Origin: Blasia pusilla
Taxonomy: Eukaryota > Marchantiophyta > Marchantiopsida > Blasiales
Assembly: GCA_050084515.1 (NCBI GenBank)
Contig: CM114271.1
Span: forward strand, 68,448,001 to 68,512,000
Direction: 5' to 3'
DNA length: 64,000 bases
Shown here piece by piece: positions 1-11,990 of this stretch. Position numbers and translations under genes: made by a program. Position 1 is the stretch's first letter; each line of letters opens with the position of its first letter. Under the pieces are notes generated by a model, which was given only the letters and a program-made list of their open reading frames with translations, did no database searches and had not been told where the DNA came from.

Positions 1-312
1 GGAGCCTCGCTCCAAGAGGGAGGTAGTTAAGGCCCTAGACAAAGAGGAAAAGGCCTCTTAGAGCGATGCAGACCGAGATCCAAATGACGATGTGAAAATT
101 GCTACCCGAGATCAAACGTGGCTCAAGAAAAACAGCGGGACTCTCATTCTCGGAAAAAGCTAAAACCTTGCATGGAGAAAAAGGTAGGAGTCTTGCTATC
201 GGAGCGAGGCAGAACTTGGCTCTAAGAAAGAGGAAGGAGCATCGCTACCATAGCGATGCTCAACTTGTCTTTGAGCCCGTCTTTGAGAGAGAGGCAGGAG
301 GCCCGAAAACTC

Positions 313-2219
313 TTAAATCATTGGTATTTTGTGCATAGAATTGGCCGGCCGTGGACGTGTGTGCCTCGCAGATTCGCCGAATGCCTCCTCTCGCAATCTT
401 TCGTTCGTTTGCCTTATATGCTCACAAAAAAACGTCGCCAAATGACGATAATCTCGGATCGCAAAAGTTGCACCGCAATGAGCAACAAACTCCCTCCGCA
501 TACTGCGGCTCACCGCCTGCACCTTACGAGGCAAACCACCGTCCAAAAACCAGCAATCCTCGTAAAATGTCGCGGCCTTTGCACCCACACAGTGTGGCGA
601 CCACCACTTGGGCAGGCTCGACGAGGCACAAGTACTCAGGAATAGGACCCTTGCACATATGGGCAGGAATCTAACAATGAACTGGCAGGCTTTCGGTGGC
701 ACAAGTCTTGGCATCGATTGAACGTGGCGATTGTCCTTCGGACCAATAGAATGCTCGCGTCGCGGTGGAAGTGTTACGGACCAAGTAGCTGGTGTACTCT
801 GCACTCTAGGAGGTTGTCCCGATGTGAAATGCAATATAAAGTTGAGGCAATCCTCCATTCTACCGCCGGACCATCCATGATCGCAGGATTTCTTGTTCCA
901 CTCGTCACACCCACCGATGCATCGAAATGATGCACAAAATGCAAAGATGTGTTATGGTCGCGACATGTGTATGAGGAGATCGTCCTCGTGCTTGCGTAAA
1001 CGGATTCCTTCTATCATGCAAGAAAGAGTAGCCGCCGTGGAGTTGTTGAGTTCATCCGTAATTACGGCACCAGAGTCAAGCAAACGGTCAAGCCAGTTCG
1101 TGTCCACGCCCAAAAGAACTTCCTCTTGCATGATGTTGATACAATCACGCATCACTCCCTTCACTACATCCCTAAACCCGTCAAGTGTGATGGCGTGACC
1201 TCCACCCAAGACGCACCATTGGTGGTTTGGGTCTTACGAGGTGAGGTTTGGCCTCGATGATCGAAAGCGCTAAGCGTGCAAGCCGACTTTTGCAACGGCT
1301 ATCATCTTGAATGGCGTGTTTAGAATTTTAGGGCTATCTTCCAAGTACAATAGGATAAGTTGGGCTTTGGCGACATCCAAGTCATGCAGTCGTGACGTGT
1401 CCCATAATTTGCGTGCCAATTCCATCTCGATCGCACTCTGAGACCAGAATTTCAGCATCGAAAGCATTTGGGTGACTTGTTCGATGGGTCGCCATTCATA
1501 TGCGAGATAAGTACCGCCCTACAAAGGCGCAAGCATGTTGAGAATCATGTATTGCAAGAAAACGCAGGCGTGGATTTGTGCGACAACACCTTGGTCGGAA
1601 GCGGCGCGCCCATGACCTAGCAAGAGCCTATGCAGATGCGGTAGTCGAATTCCTCCGGAGTGATATCGCCAGTTGGTGGAATGGTCTCCAACTGACGGCG
1701 CAATGCTCGTAGGTGTTCGTGCAAGTGGCCCGGGGCTTTTACCACAGTCACCAAACTGGATGCAGTATCGCACGTCAATTGGAGTAGAGCAAGCAAAGAG
1801 CCGATCATGGTGGGGCAGTACGCTTCCATCGTGCTTGCTACCATAAAATCCAAGAACGCCTTCTTGATATCGTCTTCACCGGAAACCACCATTTCCCTCA
1901 ATTTGTAATTGACAGTGCAAAGCACAAAGCCCAAACGCTCGGCATACAAACGCACTATATCCTTGAGGCGTGAGTAAGGAAATTCATCCAGCGATGATAG
2001 AAGCATTCCGCCTTTGATGTCGTCGAACTTCGCATCTTCCGGTATTATTTCCGCTGCATATCGAGTCCATCCAATAACCCGCAACCACGGCGAGAGTTCC
2101 TGGTCTGGAGGATCCCTCTCTGGCCGAAGTGTCCGTCTGGCATTTTCTATGGTTTTGTTCAGTGCAACCTTCAAATCTTTAACATCCTCGTTTGTATTGA
2201 GTTTTTTAAATTTGTCCAT
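313..2219 (-). pseudogene. Tyrosine-recombinase-like gene, left copy, frameshifted
   Basis: On the minus strand an open frame starts at 2219 (MDKFKKLNTNED) and the coding signal continues in pieces: 2219-1617, 1467-1270, 1209-952 and 858-313. The middle piece has ITLDGFRDVVKGV followed by MQEEVLLG. The last has HFTSGQPPRVQ, FIVRFLPICARVLF, IRDYRHLATFF and a damaged GHTR segment. I recognise this layout from proteins in basidiomycete genomes where it precedes a RecQ-type helicase. The spacing of R (QPPR), RxxR (RDYR), H (GHTR) and Y fits a tyrosine recombinase catalytic domain; that assignment is inference. No helicase is visible to the left. This copy has frameshifts near 780 and 610 that the right copy lacks, while the right copy has one near 34430 that this copy lacks, so neither is a clean reading. 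Confidence 0.6.
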
Positions 2220-3630
2220 TCAGAACGTCTCCTTGCAAAACTAAGGGAGCAAATGCTTTGGGATGTGGACTTGTATGAGCTTAATGAAATTAATGAAATG
2301 CAGAACACGTTGTTTTGTCGTATTATTACTGCAAACATCACCTTAATCCAACCGTGACTTGATGAATCTTGAAGTATATCCAGATCGATTGGGATCTACG
2401 TATACCGTCAACGGTTTCTAGGGACGGCTCAGATCTCTACCTTCCAACCCTCTAAACGTCTCGCTACCTGGACCCTATTAGTAGTACAGTACAAGACCAC
2501 GAAAAAACTCCAGCAGCCAAGAACCACCGGGAAAGCCCGTCACCTTGACCTGGAAAGCCCGTTCCATCCGCATCGCTGCCGTGGCCCCATTCGCACCTGT
2601 CACAAGAGGGCCGTCCGATGGAGCTCCGGCCGTCCGATACCTGACGGCCCCTCTTTGTCGTTTAGGCCTAGATCCCGGTAGAAATATTGTGGGCGGTCTC
2701 CAAAATGGCGCGGAGGGCGTCTGGAATTGTAAGAGTGCGTCATTATTCTCTCGTCATCGCCGATTGGCTCTTTTCGGGCGCTGCTTGCTTGTTTCGAAGG
2801 AAGCTTCCTTCAATTCCATTCTTCCTCGCTTTTCTGCCAAAACTAAAAATGCCTCAAAATCCCTCACAAGATCAGAAGAGGTTGGAGCGATTTTGTAGTG
2901 AATTTTTTGCCCAGATGATGGAGAATGGATCGATTGTGGTGGAATGAGGCTTTTTAGTTTGGGAAATGCGGCTTAGCGAAATGAAGGTTTACGCAATGCA
3001 GAGTGACAGAGAGGAAGATTTTTCCGCGATATAGATGTTGTCACTGAATGAGGCTGGAGTGATGAGGAAGAGGAAGTTGGAGCAAAAAGCGCACAGGACG
3101 ATCGATCGATTGTGCAAGAAATTGGAAGTTGTTTGTGAAAGCGGTGGAGACAGAGTTACTCGATGATTTGGTTTGGTTAGTTGGGGCAGGGAGACGAGGA
3201 GAGGGGAGGCAAAGGTGTGCAGCAGAGGCGGAATGGAGGAAGGTTTTCGTCAGCTGGTGGGGATTTGTCCTTAAGGGGGAGCTGGTTTTGCATTCTGTGC
3301 GTTGGAGGAGTAGGACGAGGAGGAGAGATCTTTGCAGGAGTCGCCATTCAAGCAAAAGTACACGGAAGGACAGTACTGGGAAACCTCGCGGTGGTGGTGG
3401 TGATGAGTGATAAATTCACTACACATTATTATATAGTAGTACTGAGAGGATTTTCTCGGAAAAGGATTGTTTATTGTTTCTATGATTCTTCGTCCGGGCA
3501 GTGAAGGAAAATCTCAAGCTGTGTCAAACTGTTTGGGACAGTGGATTGTAGTGCAAAACTAAGTGAACACCTTTCTCTCGAGCACTTTCGATTGAAATCA
3601 CTTTGTTTTGTTTGGTGTGAATCAAGCACA
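2220..3630. other. Intergenic stretch with short unrecognised plus-strand ORFs
   Basis: This lies between the divergent recombinase-like gene and the coiled-coil ORF, so it could hold both promoters. A plus-strand ATG at 2849 opens a 32-codon frame (MPQNPSQDQKRLERF), and an R/K/E-rich frame runs from about 3060 to 3410 with a stop or shift near 3160. They could be exons of one gene, but I recognise no domain and both 16-kb copies differ by indels here. A CCAAT-like GATTGGCTC lies at 2761. Confidence 0.3.
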
Positions 3631-4131
3631 ATGGGTTCCGTTCAACGAGAGGAACTCGTCCAAATCAGAGAGGAACTCTCCCAAAAGAAATGCGAACTCA
3701 CAGACACCAAGACAAGCAAATCAAATTCTGTGACCGTAGAGACTCTGAAGCGGCAAAAAAAAGACCTGCAGGAGAAGGAAAAGAAATTGGTGGAAAAGCT
3801 GACAGAGGATAGTGAGGAGCTGAGAAGGCAGGTTGCTCTTACCAGCACAGAGTGGTTCAAACAATAGCTGCTGAAGCTCCCACGCGATTTCAATGCAGGA
3901 CATGCAATGCGAAATACCTATTGGAATTACACGCCTTTCAAAGTGAAGAATTGGAATGGTTGTGAGGAAGAGGCTAGAAAATGTTGTGATTCATTTAAGG
4001 ATACTTGGACTTTCCGTCGCGTTAGGGTGGAGCTGGAATTTCTCGACGGTCACACTGAGCAAATTCCATTTTATTATGTCCAACAGGTTCTACATGAGAT
4101 GGTTAGGTTCTACCCTGGAGATGATTTTTGA
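3631..4131 (+). CDS. Unrecognised coiled-coil ORF interrupted by one in-frame TAG
   Basis: The ATG at 3631 opens 78 codons (MGSVQREELVQIREELSQKK...) ending in TAG at 3865-3867. Without any frame change the reading continues through the ATG at 3907 to a stop at 4129-4131, about 166 sense codons in all. The first half is charged and heptad-like (KRQKKDLQEKEKKLVEKL), suggesting a coiled coil; the second is WNY/WTFRRVRVELEF-rich with no domain I know. The ORF track upstream of 3631 is open here but not in the right copy, which supports MGSV as the start. The TAG is present in both 16-kb copies. A spliced, read-through or dead gene are all possible. Confidence 0.35.
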
Positions 4132-5942
4132 ATTCTTCCTTCCTGTCTAGCTTTACTCCCCCCTCCTTTACGTAGAGCTCAAACTCAACAGCTATGGCGG
4201 ACACACTATAAGAAGTTTGCGAGGAGATGTCGTAGGCCTGGTCCAACAAAGAGAGACGATGCTACGTAGTGACAAAAATGATGAGGTAGAACTCCGAGGC
4301 CAACCAATGAAGCGATTTAATGTTTCCACCCTCTTCTTGATTTCTTGCCGGAAGATTTTTCCCTTCCGATCGAGGAGCGATCGCATGCTCTCGTCTTCTG
4401 CGCAAGCACTCTCCTCCACCGCAGATTCGAACGGACTCCGCCTTTTGATCCGTCCGCCCCGAGCTTCCGATTACGGATGTCGGTTCTCGCCCCGAAATCG
4501 TGCTCTTTCCTCCGTTCCGCAGATCTCGACCCGACATTTCATCGCTTTTTTCCCAATATGCGGGACTCGATAAATGATTTTCTAGTCCTTCCGATCACGC
4601 ATCGATTGATGCGTGCACGTGTTGAGGACCGGTCGCCTCTGGTATGTCTGCGTTTGCGAGATCGCGTTCGCGCCGATCTCACACCCATTCTCGTCGCGTC
4701 GTCTCGGGCGCGAGTCCTTTGAGGTGCAGGCCGCACTCTGTCTCTTGCGACCTTTCGTCTCCACAAGGCTCGAACTCTTGCGGTCCGGATTTGTCTCGTG
4801 TCTTTCTTTTTTCGCCGCGTCGTTTCGAACGAATTTGTGGGGTGTAAGGATCCGCATCGATTTCTCTTTTATCCGTCGTCGTGCAAACACCATGGGAACT
4901 TACCACTCTCGAGCTCGGATTCTACCTCCTGCATTTACAAAGACGTGATCGCTTTGCAGCTCGCTCCATGAATTTCTTGCTCCTCGCTTTCATGGGACAC
5001 GACTTTGGCACTCGGGACGGCCTACGCTTTTGGCTTTCGAGGGCTCGTCTGCGAATTCAGTTCTGAGAATACGCGAGCATCCTGTAAGCTTTCTCACAAT
5101 GATGGAATCGAAACTTCTTGACTTTCGGAGTGGTTTCGTCGCGGTTTCTCTAGAGATCTAGATTTCTCTCGCCGCGAGATCGCACTCGAATGTTGAGGAA
5201 AACGCTAGCAATCGAGAACGACGAGACGATTGCGAGAATGACAAGCAAAACTGAGCGGTGAGAGACTCCACCCCCCGGGCCTCCCCCCAACAACCACTCC
5301 ACCAGGAACAGGCCCCGCCACGATTGTCAACTCCCAAGTTGAACCCTATTGCAAAAAGCACACAACTTCACATCGTCGTCCGATCCAACCTAAGGCCATC
5401 TGGATTGTCCAAGCGTGTTGGATCCATGGCCCACCCTAAACCTGAACTCACTAAAACCCACAAACATGGGCGAGGTCAAACCCCATCCAAGTCAAAACAA
5501 ACCAGCCAACAATATAACCCTCTCTAACCCCAACACATGTCCCAATAGGGTCATGACACGTGTACCAATAGTATGACAACACATGGCACCCCATTAACAT
5601 ATCGTTGTGCACTTATAAGGGGTGCGACATTTTTAAGAACCGTTCTTACTTATAAAGGGTTTTGACTTAAATTGCATCCTTTCATACTTCTAATTAAATT
5701 ATAAAAATTAGTCCGAAATGAATTAAAAATACCCTTGCACTGTTTGCACGTCCTCCCGGTATTATATAAGCTTAGGGCCCAAGGGGTAAGGTCACTCATA
5801 GCTCCAGGTGATAATGATCATTTTGTTTCCAATTATTTATATTGGACCTTTAGATATATATGCTCTATAATGTTCAAAGGTAATTGAACATGATTAGGAC
5901 GTTTACATGGTAGGGCTACCGTCACTATTCTTATTATAGATT
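4132..5942. other. No gene recognised
   Basis: About 1.8 kb. From 4330 to 5200 it is GC-rich with many CG dinucleotides and shows more indels against the right copy than neighbouring AT-rich sequence. From 5250 to 5530 it is C-rich and proline-coding in several frames without a convincing start. A TATA-like TATTATATAAGC lies near 5760. I see no homology to a known family. Confidence 0.4.
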
Positions 5943-6480
5943 CTATTTGTGGAGACCTCCGCCATGTTCAAAGTTCATTCTGGCTAGACCTCTGTTCTTG
6001 CCATGTGCACATTCCCACCGCAAAATGGTGTTCCATGGCAAAGAAGATGTCGACATGATTTTCTTTAAAGAATCATTGCGGAACGGTGTTCCAGCAGAGA
6101 GAGCTCTCACATGATTTTCTTTAAAGAGCTCAATCACCAATGGAGAGAACTCCACCATCTTCAGGCGTCGATTCTTGGTGAGACCTTGCTCATTTTCACA
6201 AATCCTATCAGCGGAACCGTGTTTCGTGGCGCAGTCTAGATCTTAGACAACATTTTCTTGAAAGAACTCAATCACCAATTTAGAGACCTCCCCATGTCCG
6301 AAGGTCAACCTTGGAGAAACCTCGCTCATGTTCACAATGATGTGGAACGGTGTTCGCGATAGAGGAGGTTCTATGATATGATTAACTTGAAACAACTCAA
6401 CGACAAATTTTCTCCAAATTTGTGCGCGGAAGAGTGTTCGTGGCAGGTGGGGAGATTCTCGACGTGAGTTTAAAATAGTT
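5943..6480. repeat. Degenerate tandem repeats, units of roughly 110-140 bp
   Basis: The phrases CATGATTTTCTTTAAAGA, GAACTCAATCACCAAT, GGAACGGTGTTC and AGACCTC recur in the same order several times between 5943 and 6480 and again at 38943-39483 in the right copy. Units are diverged and unequal in length. No coding frame runs through them in a conserved way. Confidence 0.55.
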
Positions 6481-7587
6481 TCCACGAATGGTGTTCTATG
6501 GTGGGAAGAGATTTTGTGGCAAGAATTATGAATTCTCTTTAGAAACCTTGATCCCCGGTCCAACAAGAAGTCGTGACATGAGGTGTTCATGTGATGAGGT
6601 TGCGATGAGGGCTCATACTTTGAAGTTTGAATGTTGCGATAGGCCCATTTTCTTGCATCGAGACGCTTTAGGGGTGCATGGACCACTTGTGGCGTTGAGT
6701 GGAAACCTGATTTGGAGCCAGAACGATTCTGTTCATGTACCTCTACTTTGCACCCAATTTTGTAGTAGGGATTCCCGAACCCACGACGACCTAAGAGCTA
6801 CCTACGTTGGGTTCAGCAAGTTGAGCTAAGAAGATGCGCATTCGAGAGTGAATGTGATGTCAAAGATGTCGTGATTGTTAGTGATGAGTGGTACCAAAGA
6901 TCTAGTGTCGAGAGAGTTAGAGGCAAACGAAGGAAGTGGTAATGCAGATCGAGAGAGGTCGCATGAGTAGGAAGTGAAGACCAAGGGGTCTCTTTGGTTA
7001 GACTTTGTTTGGAGCTCTTGGTTTTTGGACGGCCAACATTCTATGATCCTATGACTTTCTCTTCTTTCATGATCCATAGAAGCTCGTGACACGATAAGAC
7101 CTACGAATCACATTCCGAAGCAGGGAAATAGATAAGATTAGTAGCATAGTAATCGCGTGCATTCTCCAATGTACAACGACTACCTCTAGCACAAGGCCCG
7201 GACTTCAATTTGTTTTGAGATCTTAGCTGAAATCGAGACGGACTCAGCTTGAGTGCGTCTTGATTAGGTGCACACCGATCGAGTCAAAAACATTCAGGTA
7301 CACATGGATCGAAATCTGACTTGTAGGCGCACAGAGAACCATCCATCTCTTACATTTTCACATTAGAAATCTATGCTTGTCTTCGTGTGGCATCCGGGAC
7401 ATCACGAAGATTCATTTGGTAGGTGTGAACTATTGGGAATCAGTTTAGGAGAAAAAATAGGGGCTATAATAATGCTTTGGCATTTACCTCTACTGGCGCA
7501 AAACTCGATGAGAGGGATCACAATCATGGGCCATATTCTTTTTGCACACAAGGAGCATTGTACCATGCCACCTTTCTAGTACTCTAT
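6481..7587. other. No gene recognised
   Basis: About 1.1 kb of mixed sequence. Short ORFs occur on both strands, but none is preserved in length between the two 16-kb copies in a way that suggests coding constraint. Confidence 0.4.
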
Positions 7588-7951
7588 TCTCTTTATGTGG
7601 CATGTTATCTTGCTACAACTTCTATCTATACGTCGTCTATTATCACACTATATAACTATTCTCTTTACGCCGCATGTTATTACACGACATTTTTTCTTCA
7701 TTATGCCGCTTCTTCTCTCTTCATCCTACATTTTATTACACAACAACTTCTATCTTTACGCCACATGTTACCCCACGACAACTTTTATCTTTATGTTGCA
7801 TGTCATATATTACATGACAACTTCTCTCTTTACGCCGCATGTTATCAACGACAACTTCTATCTTTACGCCGCCTATTATCTCACAACAACGCGTTTTCTT
7901 TACGCCACCTGTGATTACATGACAACATTTTTCATTATGCCACCTATCCAT
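7588..7951. repeat. Minisatellite, about ten ~36-bp units
   Basis: The unit is close to TCTCTTTACGCCGCATGTTA followed by TNACACGACAACT, repeated about ten times with point changes and small length changes. The same array is at 40589-40951 in the right copy with nearly the same unit order, so it predates the duplication. ORFs across it (rich in LYAACY-type repeats) are a by-product of the period being a multiple of three. Confidence 0.8.
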
Positions 7952-9409
7952 GCTTTCGACAGGGTTAGACTAGTTAATAATAATATTAACAACAAACTCC
8001 AAGTCTTATGGTGACTTCAGGACTACCGTAATCGACATCATTAAGCATACACGAGAAAGGTCATTTTTTGTAGTTGGACTTATGTGAAAGGTCAAGCGTT
8101 AAATTTACACCTTACAAATGCATCCCACTTGAATTGGTTTGTGTTTTGCCATGTTTGAATTATCTTGTTTTAGTTTGTGTTCTACCAAAATCAATTTATT
8201 AGGTGTAGATTTAAAGTCGGGTCCTATTCGGTGTAGATTTAAGGTCGGATCCTTTCGAGGCAGCGGCATAACTACACCCCCCCTAAACCCTGGTTCCGTT
8301 ACAGGAAGGGTGAATTAGGGGCACCCCTTTTTTTTCAGCCCCCGGGCCCCGAGTCGGCTCGTACGGGACTGTTTACTCTCGTCTAATCCCAACGAACGAT
8401 TTCGGTCGGAATTCTCCGGTCAATTCAGCAGTTTTGTAAGTACGATCCGGTGGTCGTGCAATTGACCTGCATCTGTGCCGTCGGCTGTCGATCATGCGAA
8501 TGGGCCTTCAGTCTGGGACTCTGGGTGTGCGCTAGGAATGCCACGGAGGCACACACTAAAGTGACGAACAGCTGGCTGACGGAAGTAAGCCCAAGAAGTC
8601 ACTCCTCAGGTATTTAGGACGCCAATTGCCCAACTAATGTATCGAAGTAGATTGCACTACCGAAATCTGTCACTTTTTGTAAGCGTCGCGGATCAATATT
8701 TGTGAAGGGCAGCGAGCGACATTCCTCCGCGCGCTGATTGGAGGTCTGCTTGGGAAGCGAGCGAAATTGTGTGCAAATTGGCGGTTTTGGTTTGCCTCAT
8801 GACTTGTGCCTTCCCTAGGGTGCTCTGCTGAGAGCGCTCTCTCGAATTCTCACCATAGTTTGTTCTGTAGTCTGCTCTGTTCTGCTTTGTCCGATTGCAT
8901 TTGCTGAATTTGATCTCATAGCGAGGCTGTGAGAGTGTTTACGGATATTGATGAGTGTTTACCTTTGCTATGTGTTTACTTATTGATGTTCAGATATCTG
9001 GGCAGTTTGTCAATAAATCATTGTGACTGACTGTTCGTTTCCTTTGTCACGCTTCTTCTTGCTTTCCTTGGCTCTTGTGGATCTTGAGAGGTTCTTGGCT
9101 TCTCGAAGTCCATGTTGCATTCTTCCTGCCTTTTCTCGTCGAACCTAGCCACGAGAAGAAAAGCCCCAGTATCGGCCTTCATTTTACTCGGATTTTAGTC
9201 GTGAAAGTAAAAGAAGATTGCATTGGATCCACAATACTGATTGTGTTGTTTGCTCTTGTCCAGGCTTGTCCTACACTTATTGACAAAGGCCAGTGGTTGC
9301 ACCGTCAATTCCAAAACTCTTTTTACATTTTTTATCTTGCCAACTTAAAATCGAGAACTCTCTCTTCAGTTAGTATAATCATCACCTATATAACGGCTCT
9401 AACACTGAG

Positions 9410-9417
9410 TTCTGCAG
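9410..9417 (+). other. Predicted 3' splice site just before the Hce2 start codon
   Basis: The sequence TTCTGCAG followed by GTCAAGATG sits directly upstream of the coding sequence. The same site appears in copy B (TTTTTGCAG, minus strand near 25906-25914) and in the right 16-kb copy. It implies a leader exon upstream; the matching donor is not identified. Confidence 0.4.
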
Positions 9418-9837
9418 GTCAAGATGCAGTTTGTTATCCCAGGAAAGTGTGTCATCATGTTGGCAGCCTTGCTTGCTGCTGTGCAAGGTGCCTCTGTCAA
9501 CGACTGTGGAGGCTCTACTTTCATAAATCAGTCGAGCGGCGGATCACCACAAGTCACCGACTGCCAGCAGATCGCGACAAACATTGCTGGTGGTGGTACG
9601 TGGACAACTGCTGCAGGCATCCAAAGAACCCTGGTTACATTCGGCACCTGTGCACTCGGCATCACAGTTACTTCGGGACTTGATGCAAATGTTGGGAATC
9701 AGGACATCATCGACCTCATCAACAGCTCTATCCAAATGTTTACTTTTAATGGCCTTGTCGGGTCCAAAGGGACGATGAGCTGCCAGAACGGACTTGGAGG
9801 GAATGAATCTGTTGATTGGGGGATTTACCACACTTAG
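9418..9837 (+). CDS. Ecp2/Hce2-like small secreted protein, copy A (intact ORF)
   Basis: The ATG at 9424 gives 137 residues ending at 9837. Residues 1-22 are a signal peptide (basic GKC, then the hydrophobic run VIMLAALLAAVQG). The mature part has NDCGGSTFINQSSGG, then DCQQIATNIAGGGTWTTAAG, a GTCALG segment and GTMSCQNG, giving four cysteines. This order matches the Hce2 family, named for the Cladosporium fulvum Ecp2 effector and annotated in fungi as putative necrosis-inducing factor; function in a plant is unknown. A strong 3' splice site (TTCTGCAG at 9410-9417) lies six bases before the ATG and is kept in all three copies, suggesting a 5'-UTR intron. Family call is from motif recall, not a search. 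Confidence 0.7.
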   Translation, partial: VKMQFVIPGKCVIMLAALLAAVQGASVNDCGGSTFINQSSGGSPQVTDCQQIATNIAGGGTWTTAAGIQRTLVTFGTCALGITVTSGLDANVGNQDIIDLINSSIQMFTFNGLVGSKGTMSCQNGLGGNESVDWGIYHT

Positions 9838-10157
9838 GCTGCCTTGGAGAATTATGATTCTTAGCCCTTAGTATACGAGCACCTATCCTCCTCGCCTGAC
9901 AAACAAGACCTTATTGAAGGAAGCACGGACAAGAAACTGGTGGGAGTAAGAGGGAGGAGGATACGACGGATATATGAACCTACTTTCGGGAACCAGGCAC
10001 CTCCTGTTGAGTGCCGCACAAACACTTGGGGATGTGACTTGAGATCCTTACTACGACTGTAGATTAAATATTATATTAAAATAAAGCGCCTCTAGCAACA
10101 AGGAACTCTATGCAGCTCATCAATAGCGTAGAGTAGGAAGGAAAACGTCCCGTATTA

Positions 10158-10338
10158 AAATCTTGTACAAAGTGACTCGTATTCTTGTCACTTTTCGTGC
10201 AAATGCAGGACGTAATCCCCTGTGGAGAAAATAAATATTTTAAGTCCCACCATCTTGGAAGAGTGACTCATTTCTTCTGTAGTTTTGTGCAAATGAAGTA
10301 CTAAATCCCCTTTGGAGAAAATACATATTTTAAGTCCC
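10158..10338 (+). repeat. Two ~90-bp tandem units downstream of Hce2 copy A
   Basis: Each unit runs from GTGACTC through GTGCAAATG, AATCCCC and GGAGAAAATA to ATTTTAAGTCCC; the second starts about 90 bases after the first. The right 16-kb copy has both units (43141-43328). The inverted copy has only one (about 25062-25165). Confidence 0.8.
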
Positions 10339-10680
10339 TTGAGGGTGGCGGCTTGGGAGACCGACCCGGTTCGGTTCATATGGCGATTTTTTTTCTTTGT
10401 TGACTAAATGTCATTGTTCATATGTTGATTTTCTCTTTTGTATTGAAGGTCACCTTAGTAGCTTCGATCGCTACCTTGAACTTGCAATATTTGATGAATC
10501 GCTTTATCCCTATGACTTGACAGCTGCTATTGTAGCATGCTTACTAAAGTTAACTATACCTTGAAGTGGGTTTTATCTACTATACATGTCTAAATTTCAT
10601 CCGATTACTCTTACTTCCGTAACCCTGAGATATGCAGACTCTAACCCCTCCTGGCTCTTCTCTCGAAAGCCCCTTAGCTC

Positions 10681-11990
10681 AATTAAGATGGAGAGGATTA
10701 AGAGGTAAAGACAATAGTAATAAAGTACTAGCTAGTACTAGGAAATCAGATATTACAAATAGATCAAATAGGCACTCAATATAAGATAGACTAGATCAGC
10801 AGATAGACGATGGATAGTTAAACCGACCAGCCACCAGAATGTTCGGACTGTGCCCAGTCCCGGTAGAAAATAATGGATGGAGGAACAATAATGGATGAAG
10901 TAACTAAGTGTCAATGTATTGTACTGAGATGCTATGATATATCAAAGCCAAATTGGGCTGATTAGAATTCACCATTGTTATCCAGTGTATTTGCAATGAT
11001 GTAGGGGATTGGGAGTATGTGGGTGGAGAGTTTTCAATGAGAAAGTTTGGTAGTCATTGTCACTCTATAATGAAGAAAGAATGACATAAGATGCATACTT
11101 ATTGGAGAAAAGTGTGCAAAGAATATCCAAGACAAATTGGAACACCTAATGTTGATCGGCAAAAGTGGGCAATATTGGTAGATCATTTCACCAGTCCTAC
11201 TAGGATATCAAAGAGTACAGAGATAACTCATACGTACGTGAGCGCGAGTGCAAGATGATTGTGTCTCATTTTGGAAAAGGAGCTGCTGCTACAACTGCAA
11301 AGAGAATGGTAAGTGGTGACAGAGCAATTTGAATCTGGGATTATGACTTTGCTTTGGAACATTGAAATAAGGTTGCTCAACTTTTGTCCTTTGATTGTGT
11401 GCTTCAACAAAAGCGATCCAAAGGAGGCACAAGCCCTGGAATTTCTGAAATGAAAGACAACCTTGGTAGTCAAGGTTCAATGCCAAAGGGTCTTATTAGT
11501 CCAGGATTGGCAAGTGTGGAACACAGATTTTTGAGTGGTAGAAATCAAGGGGCTGGACCAGGACATGGATCAACAATGAGATCTCTTTTTCCAATTAAAC
11601 AGATTGGTACATGTGCAATGGATGTTGATGTATGATTGTGAGGTGGTTGTTGTGTATGTTGTACAATCTATATTCGATTGAAGATTGATTTGTTGGTTTT
11701 AGACTCCCCATTCAAAGGATTTCACTGAACTGGCAAATGAGAGATTTAATAAATTGGAGCAGAGGTTGGAGAAGTTTGATAAATTGGAGCATATTGTCGA
11801 TAAACATTATTTCACTTTTAATGAATAGAGTAATTAACATGTTCATATAATTGTTGTGTTTAACAACTCCTCTATGTGAATGATATGTGTTTAATGCATT
11901 GGTGTTTAGCACTAACATTTTGAATTGTGGTAGCCTTTTAAGGAGAGCCTCCTATGTCATAGGCAGTCAAAAATACGATAGCCAACACTA
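10681..11990. other. No clear gene; faint transposase-like coding traces
   Basis: Plus-strand frames between about 11120 and 11300 spell pieces such as KWAILVDHFTSP and VSHFGKG, which vaguely recall the plant Ptta/En-Spm domain, but stops and shifts prevent a call. A 252-base plus-strand ORF at 11384-11635 (GISEMKDNLGSQGSM) is partly preserved in the right copy. Otherwise AT-rich and unrecognised. Confidence 0.25.

Larger units (their letters stand above)
7976..10680 (+). repeat. Hce2-containing block, arm A of a 2.5-2.7-kb inverted repeat
   Basis: The reverse complement of 24723-27206 aligns along this whole interval. It includes the Hce2-like coding sequence, more than 1 kb upstream and about 0.8 kb downstream. 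Homology fades at about 7976 on the left (TTAATAATAATATTAACAAC) and at 10680 on the right (CCCCTTAGCTC). No transposase gene or clear terminal inverted repeat is seen. The third copy is in the right 16-kb segment. Confidence 0.85.

Noticed and set aside
7477-8014. Plus-strand ORFs of ~140 codons over the minisatellite
   Set aside because: The 36-base period keeps frames open by chance; differences between copies do not respect any frame.
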